In this document: positions 1-5,131 of the stretch, piece by piece
Numbering within the stretch: position 1 is the stretch's first letter
Layout of the letters: every line of letters begins with the position of its first letter
From: Oscillospiraceae bacterium
Lineage (GTDB): Bacteria > Bacillota > Clostridia > Oscillospirales > Oscillospiraceae
DNA length: 9,498 nucleotides
Assembly: GCA_031266955.1 (NCBI GenBank)
Contig: JAISAA010000134.1
Location: forward strand, 1-9,498
Direction: 5' to 3'
The notes under the pieces: model-generated
Told to the model about the DNA's origin: nothing
Database searches by the model: none
What the model saw: only the letters and a program-made list of their open reading frames with translations
Translations under genes and position numbers: made by a program

Positions 1-726
1 CCCTACAAAAAGCGCACAAGCCACGGAATGATCCTCGCCGAGGATGGGCAGAAGATGTCAAAATCGCGCGGGAACGTGATAAATCCCGACGACGTCGTCC
101 GCGAATTCGGCGCCGACACGCTGCGGCTGTATATAATGTTCATCGGTGACTTTGAAAAGGACGCGCCGTGGTCAACAAGCTCCGTCAAGGGCTGTAAGCG
201 TTTTTTAGACCGCGTCTGGAATCTTTGCGAAAAACCGTTACAGGGCCGCGGCTTTGAGTATTCGGCCGAAAATGAAAAAGCCGTGCACCGCGCTATAAAA
301 AAGGTCAGCGGAGATATAGAAGCCGTAAAATTCAACACCGCGATCGCGACGCTTATGTCACTCGTGAACGATTTTTACGAATCGCCGCCGTCGCGCGGGG
401 ATATTCGCGCGCTGCTGTCGCTGCTTTCGCCGTTCGCGCCGCATATTGCGGAAGAGTTGTGGAAAATACAAGGCTTTTCAGGCTCTGCCGCCGCCGATAA
501 ATGGCCGGAATACGACGAGGCGAAAACGCTTGACGACGAGCGCGAGATCGCCGTGCAGCTCGGCGGCAAGCTGAAAGGGACGATAATCATTCCGTCCGGG
601 TTGGACGATGAATTTGTGCTCTCAGCCGCGCTCGCGGATGAAAAAATCTCGCGCCTTGTCGAGGGGCGCGAGATCGCAAGGTCAATTGTCGTAAAAGACA
701 GGCTTATAAATCTGATTCTGCGTTAG
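1..726 (+). CDS. leuS: Leucyl-tRNA synthetase, C-terminal part (5' end outside window)
   Basis: This class I aminoacyl-tRNA synthetase charges tRNA-Leu with leucine in the cytoplasm. The frame is open from base 1, so only the last 241 residues are present. The catalytic KMSKS signature is at fragment residues 18-22, followed by the family-typical stretch GNVINPDDVV and by GADTLRLY and APWS. Next comes the helical anticodon-binding region (around 'FAPHIAEELW'), then the small C-terminal domain, which starts near 'VQLGGKLKG' and ends near 'VVKDRLINLI'. That is a normal LeuRS end, so the gene is intact at its 3' side. The last 23 bases overlap a convergent small gene on the other strand. No T-tract terminator is visible after the TAG stop. 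The family assignment is secure; regulation cannot be judged because the promoter lies outside the window. Confidence 0.97.
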   Translation, partial: PYKKRTSHGMILAEDGQKMSKSRGNVINPDDVVREFGADTLRLYIMFIGDFEKDAPWSTSSVKGCKRFLDRVWNLCEKPLQGRGFEYSAENEKAVHRAIKKVSGDIEAVKFNTAIATLMSLVNDFYESPPSRGDIRALLSLLSPFAPHIAEELWKIQGFSGSAAADKWPEYDEAKTLDDEREIAVQLGGKLKGTIIIPSGLDDEFVLSAALADEKISRLVEGREIARSIVVKDRLINLILR

Positions 727-907
727 CGTCGGCAGGGGAGTCGTCGAGCTTCGCGGCAAGCGCGCAGTCGGCCCGAAGCTCTTCGCGGCCTGATTTTCCG
801 ACAAAGTACGCGCATTCCGGCTTGGTTCCGTCGCCGGACACGGCGCGGTTTTGCCGGCAGACGCCGTCGTCCTGATAGGCACAGGCGTTATCCGTACAAG
901 GTATCAC
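704..907 (-). CDS. Small Cys-rich protein (DUF1540-like or similar clostridial family)
   Basis: This predicted protein of 67 residues has five cysteines, at residues 4, 9, 17, 32 and 48 from the GTG start. The arrangement IPCTDNACAYQDDGVC followed by PECAYF resembles short clostridial metal-binding-type proteins (DUF1540, or the small proteins often mislabelled hydroxymyristoyl-ACP dehydratase). Cys pairs and a 'C-A-Y' motif are typical of these, but no biochemical role is known to me. The Asp/Ala-rich tail after about residue 50 looks disordered. The GTG at 907 is preferred: GGAGGTG at 920-914 gives it a 6-base spacer, whereas the ATG at 913 directly abuts that site. The reading frame stays open far upstream, but only through repeat DNA. 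The gene converges on leuS and overlaps its last 23 bases. A possible forespore-type promoter lies just upstream. Confidence 0.72.
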   Translation of the reverse strand: MIPCTDNACAYQDDGVCRQNRAVSGDGTKPECAYFVGKSGREELRADCALAAKLDDSPADANAESDL

Positions 908-927
908 ACGCATCACCTCCGTAAGCT

Positions 928-956
928 TATTGTGCGCGAAAAGCAGGGAAATATGC
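928..956 (-). promoter_or_regulatory. Possible SigG/SigF-like promoter for the Cys-rich gene
   Basis: Read on the minus strand, GCATA (956-952) is followed after 17 bases by CACAATA (934-928). This is one base away from the CATnnTA -10 element of forespore sigma factors, and the GCATA fits their -35 element. The leader to the ribosome binding site would be very short. The same -35 and spacing occur before spoVT in this window. The match is short, so chance is possible. Confidence 0.35.
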
Positions 957-966
957 GCCTGCGCGG

Positions 967-1002
967 CGCGGCGATAGCCGCGTTCCCCGTGTGCGCACGC
1001 AC
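967..1002 (+). repeat. Dispersed 36-bp hairpin repeat, copy 1
   Basis: The unit starts with a 6-bp stem, CGCGGC and GCCGCG, around a 4-base loop (GATA here), followed by TTCCCCGTG and an alternating G/C stretch ending in ACGCAC. Copies 2 (1142) and 3 (7381) are the same in orientation and identical apart from the loop bases and one C/T change at base 992. An AT-rich stretch (AATCAAA) and a GC-rich, weakly self-complementary segment follow. This is a dispersed non-coding repeat; frames running through it on either strand are probably spurious. Confidence 0.8.
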
Positions 1003-1052
1003 GTTCAATCAAATGTCCGCGTCCGCAGGCGCGGCGAAAAAAGGTGACGGAA

Positions 1053-1130
1053 ATGAGTTGGAAAGCAGCAATACTCGTAGTTTTGATCGGGATCATCGTC
1101 GGACTGTTCAAGCGCCGGAGGATGAAGTGA
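1053..1130 (+). CDS. Possible 25-residue single-span membrane peptide
   Basis: An ATG at 1053 opens a 25-codon frame ending in TGA at 1128-1130. The peptide starts MSWKAAILVV, continues as a hydrophobic stretch to about residue 19 (isoleucine, valine, glycine, leucine, phenylalanine), and ends in the basic tail KRRRMK. That is the classic layout of a small inner-membrane peptide with a positively charged cytoplasmic end. AAGGTGA at 1041-1047 is a fair ribosome binding site with 5 bases to the ATG. No promoter was recognised. The frame is bounded by repeat DNA, and its last eight codons lie in a 34-bp sequence duplicated at 1216-1249. It could be a real microprotein, a type I-toxin-like peptide, or a chance frame. 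No homologue is recognised. Confidence 0.45.
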   Translation: MSWKAAILVVLIGIIVGLFKRRRMK

Positions 1131-1249
1131 AAGGGCGACGTCGCGGCGGACGCCGCGTTCCCCGTGCGCGCACGCACGTGCAATTAAACGTCCGCCCGCG
1201 CTGCGGGCGGCGCTGCTGTTCAAACGCCGGAGGATGAAGTGAAAGGGCG
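1104..1249 (+). repeat. 34-bp direct repeat pair (1104-1137 and 1216-1249)
   Basis: The two 34-bp copies differ at one base (G at 1112, A at 1224) and start 112 bp apart. Each can be read as the codons for LFKRRRMK plus TGA, the end of the small membrane peptide frame, followed by AAGGGCG. The second copy of the 36-bp hairpin repeat and its trailing hairpin lie between them. The second 34-bp copy lacks the start and membrane part of the peptide frame, so it is a non-coding remnant or part of a repeat element. Confidence 0.8.
1142..1210 (+). repeat. Dispersed 36-bp hairpin repeat, copy 2, with trailing hairpin
   Basis: The 36-bp core (1142-1177) has the CGCGGC/GCCGCG stem around loop GGAC and then the conserved TTCCCCGTG block, as in copies 1 and 3. 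It is followed by AATTAAA and by a GC-rich hairpin with arms CCGCCCGC (1192-1199) and GCGGGCGG (1203-1210) around a 3-base loop. Copy 3 has the same order: core, AT-rich link, GC-rich hairpin. The full unit is therefore probably about 70-80 bp. Confidence 0.78.
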
Positions 1250-1281
1250 GCGCGCTCGCCGTGCGCGGGGAAAGGCAAATC

Positions 1282-1309
1282 ACACAACAAAATAAAAATT
1301 TTGTTGTGT
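1282..1309. repeat. Perfect 12-bp AT-rich inverted repeat
   Basis: Arms ACACAACAAAAT (1282-1293) and ATTTTGTTGTGT (1298-1309) are exactly complementary around AAAA. It marks the point where the GC-rich repeat DNA changes to AT-rich DNA, about 67 bp before the toxin-antitoxin promoter. A smaller stem, GGGCT/AGCCC (1315-1327), follows it. It could be a bidirectional transcription stop, a protein-binding site or an element end. It has no GC-rich stem, so it is not a standard intrinsic terminator. Confidence 0.75.
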
Positions 1310-1375
1310 CGAGAGGGCTAAAAGCCCATTGCGCTCAACAAATTATCTTTATGCAAATACATACGCGAATTTTTC

Positions 1376-1404
1376 TTGCAATCGCAACAGCTTTGCGGTA
1401 TAAT
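1376..1404 (+). promoter_or_regulatory. SigA-type promoter of the VapBC-like operon
   Basis: TTGCAA (1376-1381), a 17-base spacer, and a perfect TATAAT (1399-1404). Transcription should start near 1411, giving a leader of about 50 bases before the antitoxin gene, whose ribosome binding site is AAGGAG at 1446-1451. No other gene start fits this promoter. Confidence 0.82.
1383..1397. promoter_or_regulatory. Candidate operator between -35 and -10 of the TA promoter
   Basis: CGCAA (1383-1387) and TTGCG (1393-1397) form an inverted repeat with a 5-base centre, filling the spacer of the promoter exactly. Type II antitoxins usually repress their own promoters by binding such sites, so this is a natural operator candidate. 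The role is inferred. Confidence 0.5.
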
Positions 1405-1427
1405 TATATCAACGACAGATACCCATC

Positions 1428-1441
1428 GTCACTTGGGTGAC
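1428..1441. promoter_or_regulatory. Second inverted repeat in the TA operon leader
   Basis: GTCAC (1428-1432) and GTGAC (1437-1441) are complementary around TTGG, between the predicted transcription start and the ribosome binding site. It may be a second operator site or a small leader hairpin. Short repeats of this size can occur by chance. Confidence 0.35.
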
Positions 1442-1460
1442 AGACAAGGAGATTTAGAAA

Positions 1461-1700
1461 ATGACCGATCGAATTATGAATATTGAAGCGTTACCTGCGT
1501 ATTTCACACAAGTGTTCAATACAAGCCGTGTGCGGATTCACGCCGATAACCGAGCAATGACGATAGAACCCCTTAAAGAAATCCTCACAGCGAAGAAACG
1601 AAGCGCTGACATTCTTTGCGGTATACTTGCGGATTGCCCGGAGATGTCGGTGGATAAGTTTTTGGAGCGTATGCGCACCGATGCGGAGCTTGACCTATGA
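1461..1700 (+). CDS. VapB-like antitoxin of a type II toxin-antitoxin pair
   Basis: This 79-residue protein lies immediately before a PIN-domain toxin gene, with an ATGA overlap at 1697-1700. That is the standard antitoxin position and implies coupled translation. The middle (RVRIH at 23-27 and AMTIEPL at 32-38) looks like a short beta-strand pair, as in AbrB- or RelB-type DNA-binding antitoxins. The C-terminal part (SVDKFLERMR, 63-72, then an acidic end) looks like the helical tail that usually wraps the toxin. AAGGAG at 1446-1451 supports the ATG at 1461. The role would be to neutralise the toxin and repress the operon. I recognise the general family style but no named subfamily; the antitoxin call rests mainly on context. 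The DNA is visibly less GC-rich than gpr or yebC. Confidence 0.72.
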   Translation: MTDRIMNIEALPAYFTQVFNTSRVRIHADNRAMTIEPLKEILTAKKRSADILCGILADCPEMSVDKFLERMRTDAELDL

Positions 1701-2113
1701 CACAATATATTCTTGACGCTTGTGCTATGCTTGCGCTGCTTCGCAGAGAACCTGGGTGCGAAATCGTCGTCGGAGCCTTTGATGAGGTTGATAACGGCGC
1801 AGCAATAATTCTAATGCATAAGGCAAATCTGTTAGAGGTTTACTACGACCTGTATAGGACATATGGCAGAGCTCGAGCTCGTGAGACCTTAGATATTATT
1901 CTGGGGCGTCCGATTAGGATTATCTCCGGTATCAGCGACGCGGTTTTCGAGGAAGCGGCGCGATTGAAGTCTCTCTATAAAGTGTCCTTCGCCGATACAT
2001 TCGCGCTCGCGACCACATCGGTCAGCAACGGTGTACTGCTCACTGCCGACCACCACGAGATGGATAAAATAGAGCAGAGCGAGCCGGAGATAAAATTTCG
2101 GTGGATACGATGA
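1697..2113 (+). CDS. PIN-domain ribonuclease toxin, VapC family
   Basis: This 138-residue protein has the usual size and layout of a VapC toxin. PIN-domain acidic residues are visible: D7 in YILDACAML, E47 in NLLEVYY, D100 in SFADTFALA, and D118 in LLTADHHEMD. Together these bind the metal ions used for RNA cleavage, so the enzyme appears intact. VapC toxins cut specific cellular RNAs (often tRNAs or rRNA) and stop translation when the antitoxin is lost; the target here cannot be predicted. The start overlaps the antitoxin stop as ATGA, and the stop in turn overlaps the ATG of the recombinase gene as ATGA. All three genes are therefore probably on one message from the promoter at 1376. Family call is strong; RNA target is unknown. 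Confidence 0.9.
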   Translation: MTQYILDACAMLALLRREPGCEIVVGAFDEVDNGAAIILMHKANLLEVYYDLYRTYGRARARETLDIILGRPIRIISGISDAVFEEAARLKSLYKVSFADTFALATTSVSNGVLLTADHHEMDKIEQSEPEIKFRWIR

Positions 2114-3093
2114 TGAAGCCCAATATAGCAAGCCGTTCGGAATCCCCGGAGATTTTGCGTGATTTTCTTGCGTATCACGAAACCATCAAGGGTCACTCAA
2201 AAAAAACCGTGGACGAGTATTTTCTCGACCTGCGCACATTTTTCAGATTCATAAAGCTCCAAAAAGCCCTGGCACCGCCGGGCGCCGAATTTAATGAAAT
2301 ACCGTTCAAGGATGTTGACCTCGCGATGATAAGCTCTATAAAATTGTCCGACGTCTACGATTTCCTGACGTATTTAACGCGCGAACGCGGACTTTCCGCG
2401 ACCTCCAGAGCGCGGAAGATCGCGGCGATCCGCTCGTTTTATAAGTACCTGACGGTAAAGACAAAGCAGCTTGAAAACAACCCCGTCATCGACCTTGACC
2501 CGCCGAAGCTGAAAAAAACTCTGCCGCGCTACCTGACGCTCGACGAAAGCCGGCAGCTTTTAAGCTCGGTCTCCGGCAAAAATCAGGCGCGCGACTACTG
2601 TATTCTCACGCTGTTTTTGAACTGCGGGATGCGCGTCTCGGAGCTCGCGGGGCTGAACCTCGGCGATATCAGAGCGGACTCGCTGCGCGTGCTCGGCAAG
2701 GGCGGCAAGGAACGCGTGATTTTTCTGAACGACGCGTGCGTTGCGGCGATAAACGACTATTTGCAAATAAGAAAGACCGTGGAAAAAGACAACCGCGCGC
2801 TTTTCGTCACCGCGAAGCACAGTCGCATAGAGCGCTCCACGGTACACCGCCTCGTCAAAAAGCATATGCTTGCCGCGGGGCTTGACGCAACAAAATATTC
2901 ATCGCACAAGCTGCGCCACACGGCGGCGACGCTGATGCTGAAAAACGGCGTGGACATCCGCACGCTCCAGGAATTGCTCGGGCACGAAAATCTGAACACG
3001 ACGCAGATTTACACGCACGTGGAAAGCGAAGCGCTGCGCGACGCCGCGCAGCGCTCTCCCCTGTCGGATTTTAAGAAAGACGAAAATGCTTGA
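2110..3093 (+). CDS. Xer-type site-specific tyrosine recombinase
   Basis: This 327-residue protein has a SAM-like core-binding N-terminal domain (roughly 17-115) and a tyrosine recombinase catalytic domain (roughly 140-310). The full catalytic set is seen, numbered from the ATG at 2110: R175 (GMRVSEL), K200 (GKGGKERV), H266 and R269 (SSHKLRHTAA), H292 (LLGHENL) and the nucleophile Y301 (QIYTHV). The size and the motif 'LGHENLNTTQIYTHV' are those of XerC/XerD, which resolve chromosome dimers at dif. It may instead serve a mobile or accessory element. The ATG at 2110 overlaps the toxin stop (ATGA), with GGTGG 5 bases upstream; a GTG at 2101 is an alternative. Its placement directly behind a toxin gene and before a second toxin module is unusual. 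No dif-like site was recognised in the window. Confidence 0.93.
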   Translation: MMKPNIASRSESPEILRDFLAYHETIKGHSKKTVDEYFLDLRTFFRFIKLQKALAPPGAEFNEIPFKDVDLAMISSIKLSDVYDFLTYLTRERGLSATSRARKIAAIRSFYKYLTVKTKQLENNPVIDLDPPKLKKTLPRYLTLDESRQLLSSVSGKNQARDYCILTLFLNCGMRVSELAGLNLGDIRADSLRVLGKGGKERVIFLNDACVAAINDYLQIRKTVEKDNRALFVTAKHSRIERSTVHRLVKKHMLAAGLDATKYSSHKLRHTAATLMLKNGVDIRTLQELLGHENLNTTQIYTHVESEALRDAAQRSPLSDFKKDENA

Positions 3094-3115
3094 TTTTTTG
3101 GCAGATGCGCGTCAC

Positions 3116-3144
3116 TTGACGGGATTAGGTTTTGGGTGTAGAAT
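3116..3144 (+). promoter_or_regulatory. SigA-type promoter of the DUF3990 operon
   Basis: TTGACG (3116-3121), a 17-base spacer and TAGAAT (3139-3144) lie in the 83-bp gap between the recombinase and the DUF3990 gene. GAGG at 3163-3166 is the likely ribosome binding site for the ATG at 3177. A GTCA/TGAC pair at 3111-3120 overlaps the -35 element. Confidence 0.78.
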
Positions 3145-3176
3145 GTGTATGTTGGTCGAGAAGAGGAAAGAAATAA

Positions 3177-3719
3177 ATGGCTATTATCAAGCTTTATCAC
3201 GGTACGATTTACGATTTCGACGTCATTGACGTGAATCGCGGCAAACCATGGAAAGATTTCGGATGTGGATTTTACGCCAGCCGCACTGAGCTACAGGCAC
3301 GGCGGCTCGCTATACGCAACCGCAGCTTCGAGAATGCTTTGCTCGTTGAAAACGGCGTCAAGCCGGACGCGCAGGCGTGGGTGTACACCTTTGAATTTGA
3401 CGACGACAATCTGGCTAAGCTTAATGTGAAGGAGTTCACCGAGCCGAATGAGGAATGGGTGCGCTTTGTCGTTAAGAACCGTTCAAGCCGCAAGCGCCGG
3501 CACGATTATGATATAGTTATCGGCCCGACCGCAAACGATGATACCAACGTCGTGGTGCAGGCGTTTATGAACCGAATCTATGGCGACACAAACAGCGACA
3601 AGGCAATTCAAACATTCTTGGATAATATTTTGCCGGAAAGACTGCCGTATCAGGTGTTCTTCGGAACACAACGGGCGGCGGACTTGCTTCGGCGTGTTGG
3701 CAGGAGGACCGTCAGATGA
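3177..3719 (+). CDS. DUF3990 protein, ADP-ribosyltransferase-like putative toxin
   Basis: This 180-residue protein carries the DUF3990 landmarks in order: LYHGT (6-10), KPWKDFGCGFYAS (23-35), a central strand WVRFVVKNR (94-102), DYDIVIGPTANDD (110-122), and YQVFFGTQRAADLL near the end (158-171). The early 'YHGT' and 'DFGxGFY' blocks resemble the NAD-binding core of ADP-ribosyltransferase folds, so an NAD-dependent modifying activity is a reasonable inference, though the substrate is unknown. DUF3990 genes usually occur with small DUF3791 genes, which fits a toxin-antitoxin module. Here two small genes follow, the first with an ATGA overlap. The gene has its own promoter. Length is normal for the family and no truncation is seen. 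Family membership is well supported; the toxin role is inference from context. Confidence 0.85.
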   Translation: MAIIKLYHGTIYDFDVIDVNRGKPWKDFGCGFYASRTELQARRLAIRNRSFENALLVENGVKPDAQAWVYTFEFDDDNLAKLNVKEFTEPNEEWVRFVVKNRSSRKRRHDYDIVIGPTANDDTNVVVQAFMNRIYGDTNSDKAIQTFLDNILPERLPYQVFFGTQRAADLLRRVGRRTVR

Positions 3720-3958
3720 AAATTGACGATAACCAAATCACCTTTATCATTAAGGTGCTGACGGCAAATGTCGCGGAGGAGCTCGCGCAGCTTTCGGGCA
3801 AGTCTACGACAGACGCGCTACGCGATTTTATAGCGACCAAGACGTATAATGTGTTAATGAAGCCCGATTCGCAGCTCTACCGCGAAAGCCCCGCCTATGT
3901 TGTGGATATGGTCGAGGCGGAGCAATCCGGCGATTGGGCGCGATGGTTGGAGGTGTGA
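3716..3958 (+). CDS. Small partner protein in DUF3990 operon, family not recognised
   Basis: This is an 80-residue protein, probably cytoplasmic. Its ATG overlaps the DUF3990 stop codon (ATGA), with AGGAGG 8 bases upstream (3702-3707), so translation is strong and coupled. The N-terminal half (ITFIIKVLTANVAEELAQLSG) looks like an amphipathic helix. TTDALRDFIATKTYNVLM (31-48) suggests a second helix, and YRESPAYVVDMVEAEQ (55-70) a third. Similar short proteins with a 'DALRDFIASKTY...SPAYVVDLY' pattern accompany DUF3990 genes in Firmicutes, as far as I recall, but I cannot name the family. It may be the antitoxin, or a second regulator beside the DUF3791 protein that follows. No DNA-binding motif is obvious. 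Confidence 0.75.
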   Translation: MKIDDNQITFIIKVLTANVAEELAQLSGKSTTDALRDFIATKTYNVLMKPDSQLYRESPAYVVDMVEAEQSGDWARWLEV

Positions 3959-3960
3959 CT

Positions 3961-4179
3961 GTGAAGGTCGATCCTGTTTTATTCCTGCAAGCTGACGTTT
4001 CAAATGAGTATATGCGTCAGCACGACCTCACGCCGCAGGAGTTTATCGAGCTTGATAAGAAGCATAACATACTCCGCTTCCTTGAAATCGGCTACGAGCC
4101 GTTCCATCTTACGGGAACGCAAGGCGTAGTCGAGGAGGTAGAGGATTATATCCGGCGGCGTGAAGCGAGCGCAACATAA
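3961..4179 (+). CDS. DUF3791-like small protein, likely antitoxin partner
   Basis: This 72-residue protein matches the layout of DUF3791: a first helix with an acidic/aromatic face (VLFLQADVSNEYMRQHDLT), then TPQEFIELDKKHNILRFL, then the characteristic GYEPFHLTGTQGVVEEVEDYI (44-64) with a conserved-looking His-Leu-Thr-Gly. DUF3791 genes commonly sit next to DUF3990 genes, so an antitoxin or partner role is likely. The GTG at 3961 is chosen because GGAGG (3949-3953) lies 7 bases before it; the longer frame from TTG 3934 or ATG 3943 would read through the ribosome binding site. It starts 3 bases after the previous stop. It is the last gene of the + strand block and converges on a minus-strand gene 32 bp away, with no clear terminator. 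Confidence 0.8.
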   Translation: MKVDPVLFLQADVSNEYMRQHDLTPQEFIELDKKHNILRFLEIGYEPFHLTGTQGVVEEVEDYIRRREASAT

Positions 4180-4211
4180 GACTGCGGGATGTGCGTTACT
4201 GCGCTATCAGT

Positions 4212-4916
4212 TCAGTCAATATCCTCCGGTACGAATCTGACGACCTGCGCCGAAACGTGCGTCCCGTCCTCAAGCTCGATGATCTCCTGGCTCGACTTGT
4301 ACGCGAAGTAATTGCCGCGCGGGCGGAAATTCAGCTCACGGTCCACGATCAAAAGCGCCACGCAAAGTCTGTACGCTTCCTCGGTCGTAAGACCACTACT
4401 CCCCTGTTCGCCGCTCTCTGTGAATTTTTGCAGCTTATCCTCGTCTATAGCGCACATCCGGGCTATCCCGGCAAGCGTCATCTGCTGAGTACCGCGGCGC
4501 AGAGAACCCGTCGTTATATGAGAAAGGCCCGCCGCCAACGGCGCGGGCTCTAACGCGGCCTGCGGGGCGCGAATCGCTATACTATCTATGGGCAGATGCA
4601 CGTCGCGTGTTTCCCTCGCCGTGTCCCAGCCGTAGTCGGACGGCATATTACTCTGTTTGCCGAGCGCCACCCGCTCTATAGTATCCTCGTCAATATGCCA
4701 CGCCGCCGAGAGCGTGGCTATTGATATCCCGAGCTTGCCGAGCTCCCGTAGATTGTCCTCCATACGCATAGTGCCTTCCGGCGTCGTCCCGACTGAAGAC
4801 GGGCCGTGTTTTTTGTGGATTTCGAGCGCGGCGTGAGCGTAGAGCTCGTCGTCGCCGAGCTCCGTTAGGAAGAATACGGGAGCCGACCCGGATGTCTTGC
4901 TTTGTTCATATTTCAT
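4212..4916 (-). CDS. Unrecognised protein with two HTH-like segments
   Basis: I do not recognise this 234-residue protein as a named family. Two segments look like related helix-turn-helix units: GISIATLSAAWHIDEDTIER (63-82) and MTLAGIARMCAIDEDKLQKF (146-165). Both share the pattern of small residues, a turn, and IDED before a helix. The second is followed by GLTTEEAYRLCVALLIVDREL (175-195). A hydrophilic, proline- and alanine-rich linker (88-135) separates the two. The C-terminus (199-234) looks like beta strands (FAYKSSQEIIELEDGTHVSA). No transmembrane segment or signal peptide is seen. The ATG at 4916 has AAAGGA 9-11 bases upstream on the minus strand. Its own promoter and a perfect palindrome lie upstream, so a self-regulating DNA-binding protein is the best guess. 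It converges on the DUF3990 operon. Confidence 0.72.
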   Translation of the reverse strand: MKYEQSKTSGSAPVFFLTELGDDELYAHAALEIHKKHGPSSVGTTPEGTMRMEDNLRELGKLGISIATLSAAWHIDEDTIERVALGKQSNMPSDYGWDTARETRDVHLPIDSIAIRAPQAALEPAPLAAGLSHITTGSLRRGTQQMTLAGIARMCAIDEDKLQKFTESGEQGSSGLTTEEAYRLCVALLIVDRELNFRPRGNYFAYKSSQEIIELEDGTHVSAQVVRFVPEDID

Positions 4917-4994
4917 CGTGTGTCATCCTTTCGTTTTATATTGTTATTGAGAGCGCGCGCACGGAGGACGCCGGCTGCGCCCCTCGCCGCGCAG

Positions 4995-5012
4995 AAAATA
5001 TTGCAATATTTT
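4995..5012. promoter_or_regulatory. 18-bp perfect palindrome at the predicted start of the HTH gene
   Basis: AAAATATTGCAATATTTT reads the same on both strands. It lies just inside the transcript predicted from the promoter at 5023-5051, covering about the first 20 transcribed bases. A regulator bound here would block transcription of the 4212-4916 gene. Its product, with two HTH-like segments, is the obvious candidate. The palindrome is seen; binding is inferred. Confidence 0.6.
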
Positions 5013-5022
5013 TCTCGCTCTT

Positions 5023-5051
5023 ATAATGACACGCGCGCGAGGCTTTGTCAA
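5023..5051 (-). promoter_or_regulatory. SigA-type promoter of the two-HTH gene
   Basis: On the minus strand a perfect TTGACA (5051-5046) is followed by a 17-base spacer and CATTAT (5028-5023). The 5' leader would be about 100 bases. No other start in this direction lies between here and 4916. Confidence 0.7.
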
Positions 5052-5088
5052 CCCGACGAATCGTATGAACCTTGTAACAAAATCTTGT

Positions 5089-5110
5089 GCAAAATAGATA
5101 AATATTTTGC
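5089..5110. repeat. AT-rich inverted repeat upstream of the two-HTH promoter
   Basis: GCAAAATA (5089-5096) and TATTTTGC (5103-5110) pair around a 6-base centre, 38 bp upstream of the -35 element. The TATTTT/AAAATA half-site resembles the palindrome at 4995-5012, so it may be a second, weaker site for the same regulator. Confidence 0.45.
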
Positions 5111-5131
5111 GGCTGCGGCTCAGCTTGCCAT

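Noticed and set aside
704..1237. Long overlapping frames on both strands across the repeat region
   Set aside because: They run through duplicated hairpin repeats and have Arg/Cys/His-rich low-complexity products; only the Cys-rich 3' part (704-907) has its own ribosome binding site and family-like motifs.
967..1249. Possible CRISPR array from repeated segments
   Set aside because: Only two copies of each repeat, unequal spacing, and no spacer-like unique units or cas genes.
3934..3960. Longer start for the DUF3791-like gene
   Set aside because: It would place the strong GGAGG inside the coding part; the GTG at 3961 is ideally spaced from it.
5089..5110. Inverted repeat as an intrinsic terminator
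   Set aside because: The stem is AT-rich and no T-tract follows; a regulatory site is more likely.
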